Shown: positions 6,962 through 15,964 of the stretch, piece by piece
Layout of the letters: each line of letters begins with the position of its first letter
Position numbering within the stretch: position 1 is the first letter of the stretch
Source: JAGPUQ01 sp036961295
GTDB taxonomy: Bacteria > Pseudomonadota > Gammaproteobacteria > Pseudomonadales > Porticoccaceae
Assembly (NCBI GenBank): GCA_036961295.1
Contig: JBALVX010000001.1
Location: 1,116,001-1,180,000, forward strand
DNA: 64,000 nt
Direction: 5' to 3'
Translations under genes and position numbers: made by a program
Notes under the pieces: generated by a model
The model's input: the letters and a program-made list of their open reading frames with translations, nothing else
Databases searched by the model: none
Told to the model about the DNA's origin: nothing

Positions 6962-7861
6962 ATGAATAACCCTACGCCACAAAAAACTCGAGAATTTCAA
7001 AACCATCACTTCGATTCCACCATCTGGAATGATTTCAAGTTTAGGGACGACGATATTATTATCTCGACCTATGCCAAATCGGGAACAACCTGGATGCAAC
7101 AGATCATTGCCCAGTTGTTATTCAATGGTGAGGAGGATGTCGACGTTGCAGAAATGTCGCCCTGGGTCGATCTTCGGGTTCCGCCTAAGGCCATAAAACT
7201 GCCGGTGATCGAAGCGCAAACCCAGCGCAGGTTTCTAAAAACTCACCTGCCGGTCGATGCCCTGGTGTTTTCCGACAAGGCAAAGTATGTCTACATCGGT
7301 AGAGACGGCCGCGACGTGCTGTGGAGTATGTACAACCACCATGCCACGGCCAATGAGGCCTGGTATGCCGCACTTAACGACACCCCGGGGCGAGTGGGCC
7401 CACCAATTGGCAAGCCGCCGTCATCTGTCACCGAGTACTACCACGACTGGCTGGATCAAAACGGCTATCCCTGGTGGCCCTTCTGGGAAAACCTGCGCTC
7501 GTGGTGGGCGATTCGAGATTTACCCAACGTACACCTGGTGCATTTCGCCAAACTAAAAAGCGATATGCCCGGAGAAATTCGTCGCCTCGCTGAGTTTCTG
7601 GAAATCCCTATTGACGAAGAAAAATGGCAGGCGATTTTATTGCACTGTAGTTTCGATTACATGAGGGAGCACGCCCAAAAAACCGTGCCCACGGGCGGGG
7701 CTTTTTGGGACGGCGGTGCAAAATCATTTATTAACAAAGGCACCAATGGCCGCTGGCGCGATGTACTCACCGACGCTGAATCGTTGAAATATGAAAAGCT
7801 TGTCGCGCAGGAATTAGAACCCGAGTGCGCGCACTGGCTGGCAACGGGGGAAACACTTTAG
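6962..7861 (+). CDS. PAPS-dependent sulfotransferase
   Basis: This 299-residue protein matches the cytosolic sulfotransferase fold. The 5'-phosphosulfate loop is YAKSGTTWMQQII (about residues 37-49), and the 3'-phosphate-binding segment is YIGRDGRDVLWSMYNH. A GTNGRWRDVLT segment near the C-terminus matches the family's RKG-type motif. It transfers sulfate from PAPS to a hydroxyl or amine of an unknown acceptor. AAAGGACAC precedes the ATG, and the gene follows the lipase with a 53-bp gap. PAPS supply would use the APS kinase encoded at 22842. Confidence 0.9.
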   Translation: MNNPTPQKTREFQNHHFDSTIWNDFKFRDDDIIISTYAKSGTTWMQQIIAQLLFNGEEDVDVAEMSPWVDLRVPPKAIKLPVIEAQTQRRFLKTHLPVDALVFSDKAKYVYIGRDGRDVLWSMYNHHATANEAWYAALNDTPGRVGPPIGKPPSSVTEYYHDWLDQNGYPWWPFWENLRSWWAIRDLPNVHLVHFAKLKSDMPGEIRRLAEFLEIPIDEEKWQAILLHCSFDYMREHAQKTVPTGGAFWDGGAKSFINKGTNGRWRDVLTDAESLKYEKLVAQELEPECAHWLATGETL

Positions 7862-7925
7862 ACTAAAATAGATAATTTAATATATTAAAATCAACTAGTT
7901 ATTGATTACTATTAATGTTATTTAT

Positions 7926-9056
7926 TTAAACTAAAACCAGATTATCCCGGTGAATTAACTCGTCGTCACCGCCGTAACCCAGTACGTCTTCGATGCGCTT
8001 ACTGGCAAGACCAATAATTTTTGCGGTTTCGTCGCTATTGTAATTCACTAAACCACGGGCAATTTCCCGACCATCCACGGCGCTAATACAGCGCACGATA
8101 TCGCCACGGGTGTAGCTACCTTCCGAGTGCTTTACGCCCACGGGCAACAGACTTTTACCGGATTCCCGCAGTACTTTTACCGCGCCTTCATCCAAAGTTA
8201 AAGTGCCGTTAACTTGCATATGCCCAGCCAGCCACTGCTTGCGCGCAGCCAGGGGTTCACTGTCAGCAACCAGCAAAGTACCCAGCATCTCGCCGTCGGC
8301 CAGCCGAGTCAGAATATCGGACTCGCGACCACCGGCGATAATGGTATGAGCACCAGAGCGCGCAGCCAGACGCGCCGCCTGTAACTTGGTCACCATGCCA
8401 CCGCGCCCAAGCTGGCTATTGCTGCCGCCGGCGATGGCATCGAGGCTGTCGTCGTCGGCCCTCGCTTGAGAAATAACCGCTGCGTCCGGATTAGTCCGAG
8501 GATCGGCTTCCAGTAGCCCGGCCCGATCGGTAAGAATCACCAGCACCTGGGCATCAAGTAGATTGGCGACCAATGCACCTAAGGTATCGTTGTCGCCAAA
8601 GCGAATTTCATCGGTGACCACGGTGTCGTTTTCATTAACCACGGGCACGACGCCCAGCTTCAACAAATAGGTGATGCTGCGTCGAGCATTGAGATAGCGC
8701 TCTCGGTTAGACAGATCGTCGTGATCGAGCAAAATTTGGGCGGTGTGGCGGCCCGTGCGCTGAAACTGTGATTCATAGGCCTGCACCAGACCCATTTGCC
8801 CGACGGCGGCAGCCGCTTGCAGTTTGTGGACTTCCCGAGGCCGGGCATCCCAACCAAGTCGCGACATACCTTCGGCGATAGCACCGGAGGACACCAGTAC
8901 AATTTCGATACCGCGATCTTGCAGGTTTACTAGCTGGTCTACCCAGCCCGCAATCGCCTGGTGATCCAGACCACGGCCGTCGTCGGTTAGTAAGGCAGAG
9001 CCAATCTTGACCACCCAGCGTTTCGCCTGGGTGACTGCGCTGCGATCAGTGGACAC
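7926..9056 (-). CDS. proB: glutamate 5-kinase
   Basis: ProB phosphorylates glutamate in the first step of proline synthesis. The amino-acid-kinase domain (residues 1-260) has KIGSALLTDDGRG, VLVSSGAIAEGMSRLG and the substrate-binding FGDNDTLGALVA. A PUA domain follows (about 285-365). Length (376) is normal. The chosen start is GTG 9056, giving the usual distance to VVKIGSAL, but its ribosome site is weak. It lies downstream of obgE on the same strand, the common rplU-rpmA-obgE-proB order, with a repeat-filled gap of 128 bp. Confidence 0.97.
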   Translation of the reverse strand: MSTDRSAVTQAKRWVVKIGSALLTDDGRGLDHQAIAGWVDQLVNLQDRGIEIVLVSSGAIAEGMSRLGWDARPREVHKLQAAAAVGQMGLVQAYESQFQRTGRHTAQILLDHDDLSNRERYLNARRSITYLLKLGVVPVVNENDTVVTDEIRFGDNDTLGALVANLLDAQVLVILTDRAGLLEADPRTNPDAAVISQARADDDSLDAIAGGSNSQLGRGGMVTKLQAARLAARSGAHTIIAGGRESDILTRLADGEMLGTLLVADSEPLAARKQWLAGHMQVNGTLTLDEGAVKVLRESGKSLLPVGVKHSEGSYTRGDIVRCISAVDGREIARGLVNYNSDETAKIIGLASKRIEDVLGYGGDDELIHRDNLVLV

Positions 9057-9089
9057 GGTATCGCCCGCCGCTGGCGGCGCTGGCGGCCT

Positions 9090-9183
9090 GGGTGCATGTG
9101 TTTTTACCGTAGCCGTACATTTTTTTACTGTACATATCTTTACCGGACACTTTTTTATTGGGCGTTTCTTTAGTGTGCATTCC
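9090..9183. repeat. degenerate ~15-bp tandem repeats between obgE and proB
   Basis: On the - strand the spacer is a run of imperfect units near AAATGTACGGTAAAG (for example AAGTGTCCGGTAAAG and ATATGTACAGTAAAA), starting directly after the obgE stop codon. About five units are recognisable. Confidence 0.6.
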
Positions 9184-9184
9184 C

Positions 9185-10423
9185 TTACTTAACATAGACG
9201 ACCTCTGTATCGCCTCCATCTAATTCTTCGTCAGACAACTCTTCGTCAGAGAGCTCATCATTGCTGACGCTCTCCCCGCTGCGAGCTGCGCGCTGCTCGT
9301 CCCGCAAGCGCGTAACGCGTGCACGGACTTCTTCCTGCATGGCGTTTTGCACAGCCTCCTCGCGCTCTGCCTCTTCGGGAAATTCAAGTTCTCGCTCGCG
9401 GCGAGCTTCCATATAAACCATCACGTCATTACACAAGGCATCCGTACCGCGCTTTTCAATCGCAGAAATCAGATACCAGGGTACCGAATCGCCGGAACCC
9501 GACGTTTCAGATAACTCTGCGGCAATTGCTTCCGCAGCGGCCTGAGCCTCATCGTCCAGCATTAAATCTGCTTTGGTAAACACCAGCCAGCAATCCCGTT
9601 GGGCCAGCGTAGGACTGAAACGCGCAAGCTCGGCGCGAATCATACGCGCTTGCTCTGCGGGGCTAGAGCCATCAATGGGGGCGATATCCACCAGATGTAA
9701 CAGTAAGCGGGTACGGGTTAGATGCCGTAAAAATCGGATACCCAGACCGGCACCCTCGGCGGCACCCTCGATCACCCCCGGCACATCAGCCACGACAAAA
9801 CTGCGATAACCACCCACCGTCACCACACCAAGATTAGGTATCAAGGTGGTAAAGGGATAGTCGGCGACCTTGGGTTGGGCCGCGGAAATTGCACGAATCA
9901 GCGTAGACTTGCCCGCATTAGGCAGCCCCAGCAAACCCACGTCGGCCAGTAGTTTTAACTCTAAGCGCAGATTACGGGTTTCGCCTTCGCTACCCGGCGA
10001 GGTCTGCCGAGGCGCGCGATTGGTACTAGATTTGTAACGGGCATTGCCAAGGCCATGAAAACCCCCACTGGCAATTATCACGCGCTGACCTATCTCGGTA
10101 AGATCCCCGATCACCTCATCGGTATCGGCATCAATCACCGTGGTGCCGACAGGCACTTGCAAGACCAGGTCCTCACCTTTTTTACCCCGACAGTTACGGC
10201 CTCGACCGGGCTCACCGCTAGGAGCACGAAAAATGCGCGTATACCGGTAGTCCACCAGAGTATTCAGGTTCGAATCGGCAAGCAAAACAACACTGCCACC
10301 GTCCCCACCATCACCGCCGTCAGGCCCGCCATTAGGGATATATTTCTCACGTCGAAAACTAAGGCAGCCGCTGCCGCCCTTTCCGGCATATACGCTGATG
10401 GGTACCTCATCGACGAATTTCAT
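9185..10423 (-). CDS. obgE: GTPase ObgE/CgtA
   Basis: The Gly-rich Obg fold covers residues 1-158 (GGDGGDGGSV and a FHGLGN segment). The GTPase domain has G1 GLPNAGKST, switch G3 DVPG and the base-binding TKAD. The essential protein monitors 50S ribosome assembly and ppGpp. At 412 residues it is slightly long because of a very acidic C-terminal tail in which SDEEL occurs twice. That repeat is a 15-bp DNA duplication (9227-9241 and 9242-9256). The gene follows rpmA after a terminator and probably has its own promoter. Confidence 0.97.
   Translation of the reverse strand: MKFVDEVPISVYAGKGGSGCLSFRREKYIPNGGPDGGDGGDGGSVVLLADSNLNTLVDYRYTRIFRAPSGEPGRGRNCRGKKGEDLVLQVPVGTTVIDADTDEVIGDLTEIGQRVIIASGGFHGLGNARYKSSTNRAPRQTSPGSEGETRNLRLELKLLADVGLLGLPNAGKSTLIRAISAAQPKVADYPFTTLIPNLGVVTVGGYRSFVVADVPGVIEGAAEGAGLGIRFLRHLTRTRLLLHLVDIAPIDGSSPAEQARMIRAELARFSPTLAQRDCWLVFTKADLMLDDEAQAAAEAIAAELSETSGSGDSVPWYLISAIEKRGTDALCNDVMVYMEARRERELEFPEEAEREEAVQNAMQEEVRARVTRLRDEQRAARSGESVSNDELSDEELSDEELDGGDTEVVYVK
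9227..9256 (-). repeat. 15-bp in-frame tandem duplication in the obgE tail
   Basis: TTCGTCAGACAACTC is followed directly by TTCGTCAGAGAGCTC (+ strand). This adds five acidic residues to the ObgE C-terminus. Confidence 0.8.
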
Positions 10424-10506
10424 GATTTTCTCCCGTTCTCTAACTGTTATTTTACGCTAACGCGACCCAAAGGTTGCAAACGTTCTCGCGCTTGTTAAAT
10501 GCCCAT

Positions 10507-10534
10507 AAAAAAAGCCCCGATGACGGGGCTTTTT
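10507..10534 (-). terminator. rho-independent terminator of rplU-rpmA
   Basis: The stem AAAAAGCCCC/GGGGCTTTTT with a 6-nt loop, read on the - strand, ends in a run of seven T. It sits between rpmA and obgE. Confidence 0.92.
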
Positions 10535-10553
10535 CGCAAACCGTGCCTGATGT

Positions 10554-10814
10554 TTAGCTAGCTGCTACGACATCGACAAACTGGCGGTTTTTAGCTCCGC
10601 GCTCTACAAAGCGCACTACGCCTTCAGCGGTTGCGAACAAAGTATGATCGCGACCAATGCCGACGTTATTACCGGCGTGGAACTTAGTACCACGCTGGCG
10701 AACAATAATATTACCTGCACCGACTTGCTCACCGCCGTAGCGTTTAACACCAAGTCGTTTACTCTCGGAATCGCGACCATTGCGCGTACTACCGCCTGCT
10801 TTCTTATGTGCCAT
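10554..10814 (-). CDS. rpmA: 50S ribosomal protein L27
   Basis: The 86-residue protein begins MAHKKAGGSTRNGRDS, the exact family N-terminus, and contains the GIGRDHTLFA segment. It binds near the peptidyl-transferase centre of the 50S subunit. There is no N-terminal extension of the kind cleaved in Firmicutes. It lies 27 bp after rplU on the same strand and is followed by a strong terminator. Confidence 0.99.
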   Translation of the reverse strand: MAHKKAGGSTRNGRDSESKRLGVKRYGGEQVGAGNIIVRQRGTKFHAGNNVGIGRDHTLFATAEGVVRFVERGAKNRQFVDVVAAS

Positions 10815-10841
10815 TTGTATCTACTCCTGTAGCTAGTGCTA

Positions 10842-11156
10842 CTAGCCCAAGTTAATATCGGTAATTTTGACTTCGGTGAACCACTGACGGTGACCCATCT
10901 GCTTGCGGTGGTGCTTACGTCGGTGAAATTTGATAATGCTGACTTTTTTGGCTCGACCGTGGCTGATCACCTCGGCGGTGACTTTGCCACCATCAACATA
11001 GGGCGCACCGACCTGAACCTTATCGCCATCGACAAGCATTAAGATTTTGTCGAAATCAATCGCTTCGCCCGTTGCTACATCCAATTTTTCGAGATTCAGG
11101 ACTTCGCCTGGCTCGACACGATGCTGTTTACCACCGCTTTCTATAACCGCGTACAT
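10842..11156 (-). CDS. rplU: 50S ribosomal protein L21
   Basis: The 104-residue protein begins MYAVIESGGKQHRVEPGE and ends with the GHRQWFTEVKITDI tail typical of L21. It binds 23S rRNA together with L20. It is the first gene of the rplU-rpmA pair, and AGGAG precedes the start codon. The 278-bp gap to ispB, transcribed the other way, must hold both promoters. Confidence 0.99.
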   Translation of the reverse strand: MYAVIESGGKQHRVEPGEVLNLEKLDVATGEAIDFDKILMLVDGDKVQVGAPYVDGGKVTAEVISHGRAKKVSIIKFHRRKHHRKQMGHRQWFTEVKITDINLG

Positions 11157-11434
11157 GATTGACTCCTGACTAACTTAAATGTCTAACCCAGACGTACATT
11201 TGGAGCTTTATGTCCAGGCACGCTAATGGGCGATTCGTGAGGGCGGCAATTCTAAGGGAAACACCCCCGTATCGCAAGGCTTTAAAGGGCTTCATACAGC
11301 TTACTTCGAGAACTGGCAGCAAAGAACCCGATAAGTAGATAAATCCATCAAATTGATCACTTTTCTTGACACTCGGAGTACTCCCGCCTAGCATTTCGGC
11401 GCTCTTGCCCCACGCCCGGAACCCTTTGCCTATT

Positions 11435-12409
11435 ATGCTGCCGTTTCTCCATGTCGTAAAAACCGATTTCGAAGCCGTAAACCAGTTAATTGTAGATGAA
11501 CTGGGGTCCGACGTAGAGCTGATTGAAAATATTGGCAGCTACCTGATTGACGCCGGTGGCAAGCGCCTGCGACCCATCGTGGCTCTGCTCGGAGCCAAAG
11601 CCTGTGGCTATCGGGACGATAAACAGGGCAATAAGCATTTATTACTGGCTGCGGTGGTCGAATTTATCCACACCGCCACCCTGCTCCACGACGATGTCGT
11701 CGATACCTCCGAGCTGCGCCGAGGTCGCTATACCGCTAATGTTGAATTTGGCAATGCCGCTAGCGTACTAGTCGGTGACTTTCTCTATTCCCGCGCTTTT
11801 CAGTTGATGGTCAGAATCGGCGATATCGAAGTGATGAAGGTCTTAGCCAATGCCACCAACACCATTTCAGAAGGCGAGGTTCAGCAACTCATCAATACCG
11901 GCAATCCGGCGATTACTGAGCAGGAATACCAACAGGTGATCCGCAAAAAAACCGCAGAATTATTTGAAGCCGCAGGACGCACCAGCGCTTTACTGGCAGG
12001 GGCAAATAGCGGCGAAGTCTCAGCACTACAGCAGTACGGACACCACATCGGCATGGCGTTTCAGCTAGTAGACGACGCTCTCGACTACAGCGGCGACAGC
12101 GCTCAGCTTGGCAAAAATGTCGGCGATGATCTGGCTGAGGGCAAAGCCACTTTACCGCTGATTTATGCCATGAATACCGCTAACATTGAAGATGCGCAAC
12201 TGATTCGCTCGGCGATCGTCAGCAAGGGCTCTGGCGACCTGCAAAAAATACTGGCCGTGGTACACGATACTGGCGCACTGGATTACACTCTAGCTTGCGC
12301 GCGCCAACAAACTGATAGCGCCTTAGCTGCAGCCGGCAAACTACCTGCCACGCCGGCACGCGATGCTCTGGTGACACTGGCAGAGTTCGCCGTTGATCGT
12401 GACGTTTAG
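11435..12409 (+). CDS. ispB: octaprenyl diphosphate synthase
   Basis: This trans-polyprenyl synthase makes the isoprenoid tail of ubiquinone from FPP and IPP. It has both aspartate-rich motifs: LLHDDVVDTS with the RRG following, and LVDDALDYSG. GGKRLRP marks the IPP site. I chose ATG 11435 (324 residues), giving the family start MLPFLHVVKTDFEAVN; the longer frame from 11366 adds an unlikely 23 residues. It is divergent from rplU, as in most gammaproteobacteria. Confidence 0.96.
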   Translation: MLPFLHVVKTDFEAVNQLIVDELGSDVELIENIGSYLIDAGGKRLRPIVALLGAKACGYRDDKQGNKHLLLAAVVEFIHTATLLHDDVVDTSELRRGRYTANVEFGNAASVLVGDFLYSRAFQLMVRIGDIEVMKVLANATNTISEGEVQQLINTGNPAITEQEYQQVIRKKTAELFEAAGRTSALLAGANSGEVSALQQYGHHIGMAFQLVDDALDYSGDSAQLGKNVGDDLAEGKATLPLIYAMNTANIEDAQLIRSAIVSKGSGDLQKILAVVHDTGALDYTLACARQQTDSALAAAGKLPATPARDALVTLAEFAVDRDV

Positions 12410-12446
12410 TCCACGAGATTTAGTTAGCGAGCTTTAATCGAGCTTA
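12405..12446. repeat. 14-bp tandem repeat after ispB stop
   Basis: Three units, TTTAGTCCACGAGA, TTTAGTTAGCGAGC and TTTAATCGAGCTTA, start at the ispB stop codon (TAG, 12407-12409). Confidence 0.65.
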
Positions 12447-12486
12447 CGCAAATAACCATAACACTCAAGCAGGAAGTCGAAACGCC

Positions 12487-14130
12487 GTGGATAACCAGCA
12501 AACCATCGACCAAACTGCCATCTGGCAAGCCCTTACGCAACACCAGAAATCTTTTCAGCCGACGCACCTAAAAGACTTGTTTGCCGACGACCCCCAACGC
12601 GGCACTCACTTCAGCGCAGAAGCCGCCGGAATTTATTTTGATTACTCCAAAAACCACCTCACCGAAACTACCTTAGGCTTATTTGAAAAACTCGCCGATG
12701 AAGTGCAGTTAAGCCAGCACATCGACGCCCTGTTTAGCGGGTTCAAGGTTAATCAATCCGAAGATCGCCCCGCGCTGCACACGGCACTGCGACAAGGTTT
12801 TCAGCAACAGGCGAGCCTTGATAACGATCACGCCATTGATAAAAACACAAGACAGGAAATAAAACGCAGTCTTGCCCAAACTCTGGAATTTGCCGAGGCA
12901 TTGCGCAAGGGCTCCGTCCTCGGCAGTGGCGGACAGCCCATCACTGACGTGATTAACCTGGGGATTGGCGGCTCCGATCTCGGCCCTCGGCTGGTGGTAG
13001 ACGCCCTCGCCGACACACCGAAACCTGGCGCGAGTAATAAACCACAGGTGCACTTTGTTGCCAATATCGACAGCGATGCGCTTAACGCTACATTGCAGCA
13101 ATGCACCCCCGCCACTACGCTATTTATTATTTCCTCGAAAAGTTTTACTACCCTGGAAACCCTGAGTAACGCCGGACTTGCCAGAACCTGGCTGCTGAGC
13201 GCAGGAATACCGGAAGATCAGCTAAAAACCCATTTTGTGGCTATTACCAGCCAGGTGGATAAAGCGCTGACCTGGGGAGTTGATCAACAAGCTATTTTCA
13301 CCACCGGCGACGAAGTAGGCGGACGCTTTTCTCTGTGGTCGGCGATTGGTTTGCCTATTGCCATCGCGCTGGGCAGCGCACAGTTTCGAGAATTGCTCGC
13401 CGGCGCTGCGGCAATGGACAGCCATTTTCAAAACGCCTCGCTGCGCGAAAACCTGCCCGTACTGCACGGCTTGATTAATGTCTGGCAGATTAATTTCTGG
13501 CAGTGTAAAAGCCGAGCGATACTGCCCTACGTGCACAAGCTGAAAACCTTACCCGACTATTTACAGCAACTGTCTATGGAAAGTTTAGGCAAAAGCGTCA
13601 CGCAAACCGGGCAAGCACTGAAGCTAGCTACAGGGCAGGTCATTTGGGGCAGCGAGGAAAGCAATGGCCAGCATTCTTTCCACCAGTTGCTGTTACAGGG
13701 TACGGAGCTGATACCGGCAGATTTTATCGTAACTCGTCAGGCCCACTGCTCGACAGATCAACATCGACAGCTCTACGCTAACTGCCTGGCACAAAGCCAG
13801 ATACTGATGCTGGGCACGGCGGACGATGGTTTGCCGAAGTACCGCGCCATTTCCGGTAATCGATCCAGTAATACACTGGTGCTGGATAAACTCTCGCCGC
13901 ACTGTCTGGGCGCTTTGCTAGCGCTCTACGAACACAGCGCCTATGTACAGAGCGTGGTCTGGGGTATAAACGCCTTTGATCAGTGGGGCGTGGAGCAAGG
14001 TAAGCAGATTAGTAACAAGGTCGCCAACACACTTCTGGCCGAGGCTGGAGCCCAACATGGCGATGCTCTGGAGCAGACTTATGACAGTTCGACTCGCGCA
14101 CTGATTCAGCGCTACCGCAAAGATCCTTAA
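12487..14130 (+). CDS. pgi: glucose-6-phosphate isomerase
   Basis: Pgi interconverts glucose 6-phosphate and fructose 6-phosphate. Both family signatures are present: GDEVGGRFSLWSAIGLP (about residue 270) and SVVWGINAFDQWGVEQGK (about 500), with the sugar-phosphate site INLGIGGSDLGP at about residue 155 and SNGQHSFHQL carrying the catalytic His. The length of 547 is standard. The start is GTG 12487, with AGGAAG about 10 bp upstream. It stands alone between ispB and the transhydrogenase genes and links to the galU-manB sugar-nucleotide genes through hexose phosphates. Confidence 0.98.
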   Translation: MDNQQTIDQTAIWQALTQHQKSFQPTHLKDLFADDPQRGTHFSAEAAGIYFDYSKNHLTETTLGLFEKLADEVQLSQHIDALFSGFKVNQSEDRPALHTALRQGFQQQASLDNDHAIDKNTRQEIKRSLAQTLEFAEALRKGSVLGSGGQPITDVINLGIGGSDLGPRLVVDALADTPKPGASNKPQVHFVANIDSDALNATLQQCTPATTLFIISSKSFTTLETLSNAGLARTWLLSAGIPEDQLKTHFVAITSQVDKALTWGVDQQAIFTTGDEVGGRFSLWSAIGLPIAIALGSAQFRELLAGAAAMDSHFQNASLRENLPVLHGLINVWQINFWQCKSRAILPYVHKLKTLPDYLQQLSMESLGKSVTQTGQALKLATGQVIWGSEESNGQHSFHQLLLQGTELIPADFIVTRQAHCSTDQHRQLYANCLAQSQILMLGTADDGLPKYRAISGNRSSNTLVLDKLSPHCLGALLALYEHSAYVQSVVWGINAFDQWGVEQGKQISNKVANTLLAEAGAQHGDALEQTYDSSTRALIQRYRKDP

Positions 14131-14376
14131 GCCGCTCCGACTCACTTACTCATTAATGTTTGTGCTCTGATAGCCCTAAAACCCTGTAATTCCCCGCTTT
14201 TTGGCTACCCAACGGTAACCCGAACTTTAGACTCGTGAATCCCCTTATAAAGAGTTTCTAATATACATTTGTGTTTTAGCGTAAATTTCAGTTAGAGTGT
14301 CCGACCTTTTAGGCAGATGCGTTACTTCAGAGCGTCTTTTCTTTCATTTTTTATAGGCTAAGAACGAGGTGAACCT

Positions 14377-15663
14377 TTGATTATCGGTATCCCCCGAGAA
14401 ACCAGGCCCGGCGAACTCCGCGTCGCGATGACTCCGACCAATGTGGCCTACTGGACCGAGAAAAATGTCCAGTTTTTGGTTCAGCAAGATGCAGGTTCTG
14501 CGGCCGGCTTTGCCGATGCTGACTACACATCAGCTGGCGCTAGCGTTGTTAAAGAACGTACAGAGGTGTTTGCTCAGGCAGACATCGTTATGCAAGTGCA
14601 ATCCTTTGGTGCTAACACCGTCAATGGCGACGACGATTTAAGTCTCGTTAAGGCAGGCCAGGTTATCGCCGGCATGATGGACCCTCTGGGTAACTCCGAG
14701 GTCGCCAACACTGTCGCTAAAACTCAAGCCACCGCCATCGCTATGGAACTGGTGCCCCGCATCAGCCGCGCACAAAGCATGGATGTGTTGTCCTCTATGG
14801 CAACTCTGGCCGGTTACAAGGCGGTGTTAATCGGCGCGGCAGCGGCCCCCCGCATTATGCCGATGCTGATGACCGCCGCTGGCACCTTACAGCCCATGCG
14901 TACCTTGATCATGGGTGTGGGTGTTGCCGGTCTACAGGCCTGTGCGACGGCCAAACGCCTCGGTGGCGTGGTGGAAGCCTACGACGTACGCCCTGCGGCT
15001 CGCGAACAAATCCTCTCGGTGGGCGCTAAGCCCGTTGAACTTGATCTGGAAACCGAATCCAGCGAAGGCGCCGGTGGTTACGCGAAAGAACAGAGCGCGG
15101 AGTTTCTCCAGCGCCAGCAAGAGTTAATGACCGAAGTACTGGCCCAACAGGATTTGGTGATTACCACTGCGGCGGTGCCCGGTGCCAAGTCTCCCATCCT
15201 GGTCACCACCGACATGGTCAAAGCCATGAAGCCCGGCGCGGTGATTGTCGACCTGGCCGCCGAACGTGGCGGTAACTGTGAACTGACTGAACTCGGTAAA
15301 ACCGTGGTTAAACACGGCGTGACTATTATCGGGCCAGAAAATCTCGCCGCTACGGTAGCCACTCACGGTAGTGAGATGTACGGCAAGAATATGGAAACCC
15401 TGCTCGGCCACATCATTGATGAAGACGGCAATCTCAAACTCGACTTCGAGGACGAGATTATCTACAGCACGGTGATTGCCCACGATGGCGACGTGCCCCA
15501 CACCATGATGCGCGATCGTCTTGGTCTGCCTGCTCTCGAAGTGGCTACTCCCGAAGAAGTGGCTACACCCGAAAAGGGAACGCCAGCAGCGGAGACTACC
15601 GACAGCGACACTCAAAATTCTGATATCTCTGATACCTCTAACACCAAAGCGGGAGACGCCTAA
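14377..15663 (+). CDS. pntAA: NAD(P) transhydrogenase subunit alpha-1 (NAD-binding domain dI)
   Basis: This peripheral subunit binds NAD(H) in the proton-pumping transhydrogenase. It begins MIIGIPRETRPGELRVAMTP and contains the RISRAQSMDVLSSMA and GVGVAGLQACATAKRLG (Rossmann) segments. The start is TTG 14377, with GAGGTG upstream. The subunit is split from the membrane part as in Rhodospirillum, not fused as in E. coli. The C-terminus after residue 385 is an odd low-complexity tail of Glu/Ala/Thr/Pro and Ser/Asp, built from an 18-bp tandem duplication (15538-15573) and 9-bp repeats. It overlaps the next start by one base. Confidence 0.97.
   Translation: MIIGIPRETRPGELRVAMTPTNVAYWTEKNVQFLVQQDAGSAAGFADADYTSAGASVVKERTEVFAQADIVMQVQSFGANTVNGDDDLSLVKAGQVIAGMMDPLGNSEVANTVAKTQATAIAMELVPRISRAQSMDVLSSMATLAGYKAVLIGAAAAPRIMPMLMTAAGTLQPMRTLIMGVGVAGLQACATAKRLGGVVEAYDVRPAAREQILSVGAKPVELDLETESSEGAGGYAKEQSAEFLQRQQELMTEVLAQQDLVITTAAVPGAKSPILVTTDMVKAMKPGAVIVDLAAERGGNCELTELGKTVVKHGVTIIGPENLAATVATHGSEMYGKNMETLLGHIIDEDGNLKLDFEDEIIYSTVIAHDGDVPHTMMRDRLGLPALEVATPEEVATPEKGTPAAETTDSDTQNSDISDTSNTKAGDA
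15538..15573 (+). repeat. 18-bp in-frame tandem duplication in the pntAA tail
   Basis: GAAGTGGCTACTCCCGAA is followed by GAAGTGGCTACACCCGAA. This duplicates EVATPE near the C-terminus. Confidence 0.9.
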
Positions 15664-15953
15664 TGGAACTGGAAGCTATTGTTGTTTTAATCGCCCTGTT
15701 CGTGCTGGCGCTGTTTCTTGGCGTCGAACTGATTACCAAAGTACCGCCTACCCTGCACACCCCGCTGATGTCGGGCACCAATGCGATTTCAGGTATTACC
15801 CTGGTCGGCGCATTGCTGGCTGCCGGTGCGGACGCCAGTTCAACCTGGGTTAACTTTTTAGGTTTTCTCGCGGTATTTATGGCGTCGGTCAACGTGATCG
15901 GCGGCTATATGGTCACTAATCGCATGCTCGCCATGTTCAAGCGTAGAGATTGA
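15663..15953 (+). CDS. pntAB: NAD(P) transhydrogenase subunit alpha-2 (membrane domain)
   Basis: The 96-residue protein has three membrane segments (about residues 5-22, 35-55 and 60-80) and the family segment VPPTLHTPLMSGTNAISGI. It forms part of the proton channel. ATG 15663 overlaps the pntAA stop codon (TAATG), so translation is coupled. The next gene, pntB, follows after 11 bp. Confidence 0.96.
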   Translation: MELEAIVVLIALFVLALFLGVELITKVPPTLHTPLMSGTNAISGITLVGALLAAGADASSTWVNFLGFLAVFMASVNVIGGYMVTNRMLAMFKRRD

Positions 15954-15964
15954 GGTAGAACATT

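Noticed and set aside
9007..9192. A + strand frame rich in Phe, His and Val repeats.
   Set aside because: It is the translation of the degenerate spacer repeats between obgE and proB plus antisense of proB.
10055..10498. A 147-codon + strand frame.
   Set aside because: It is antisense to the conserved Obg domain of obgE and has no independent signal.
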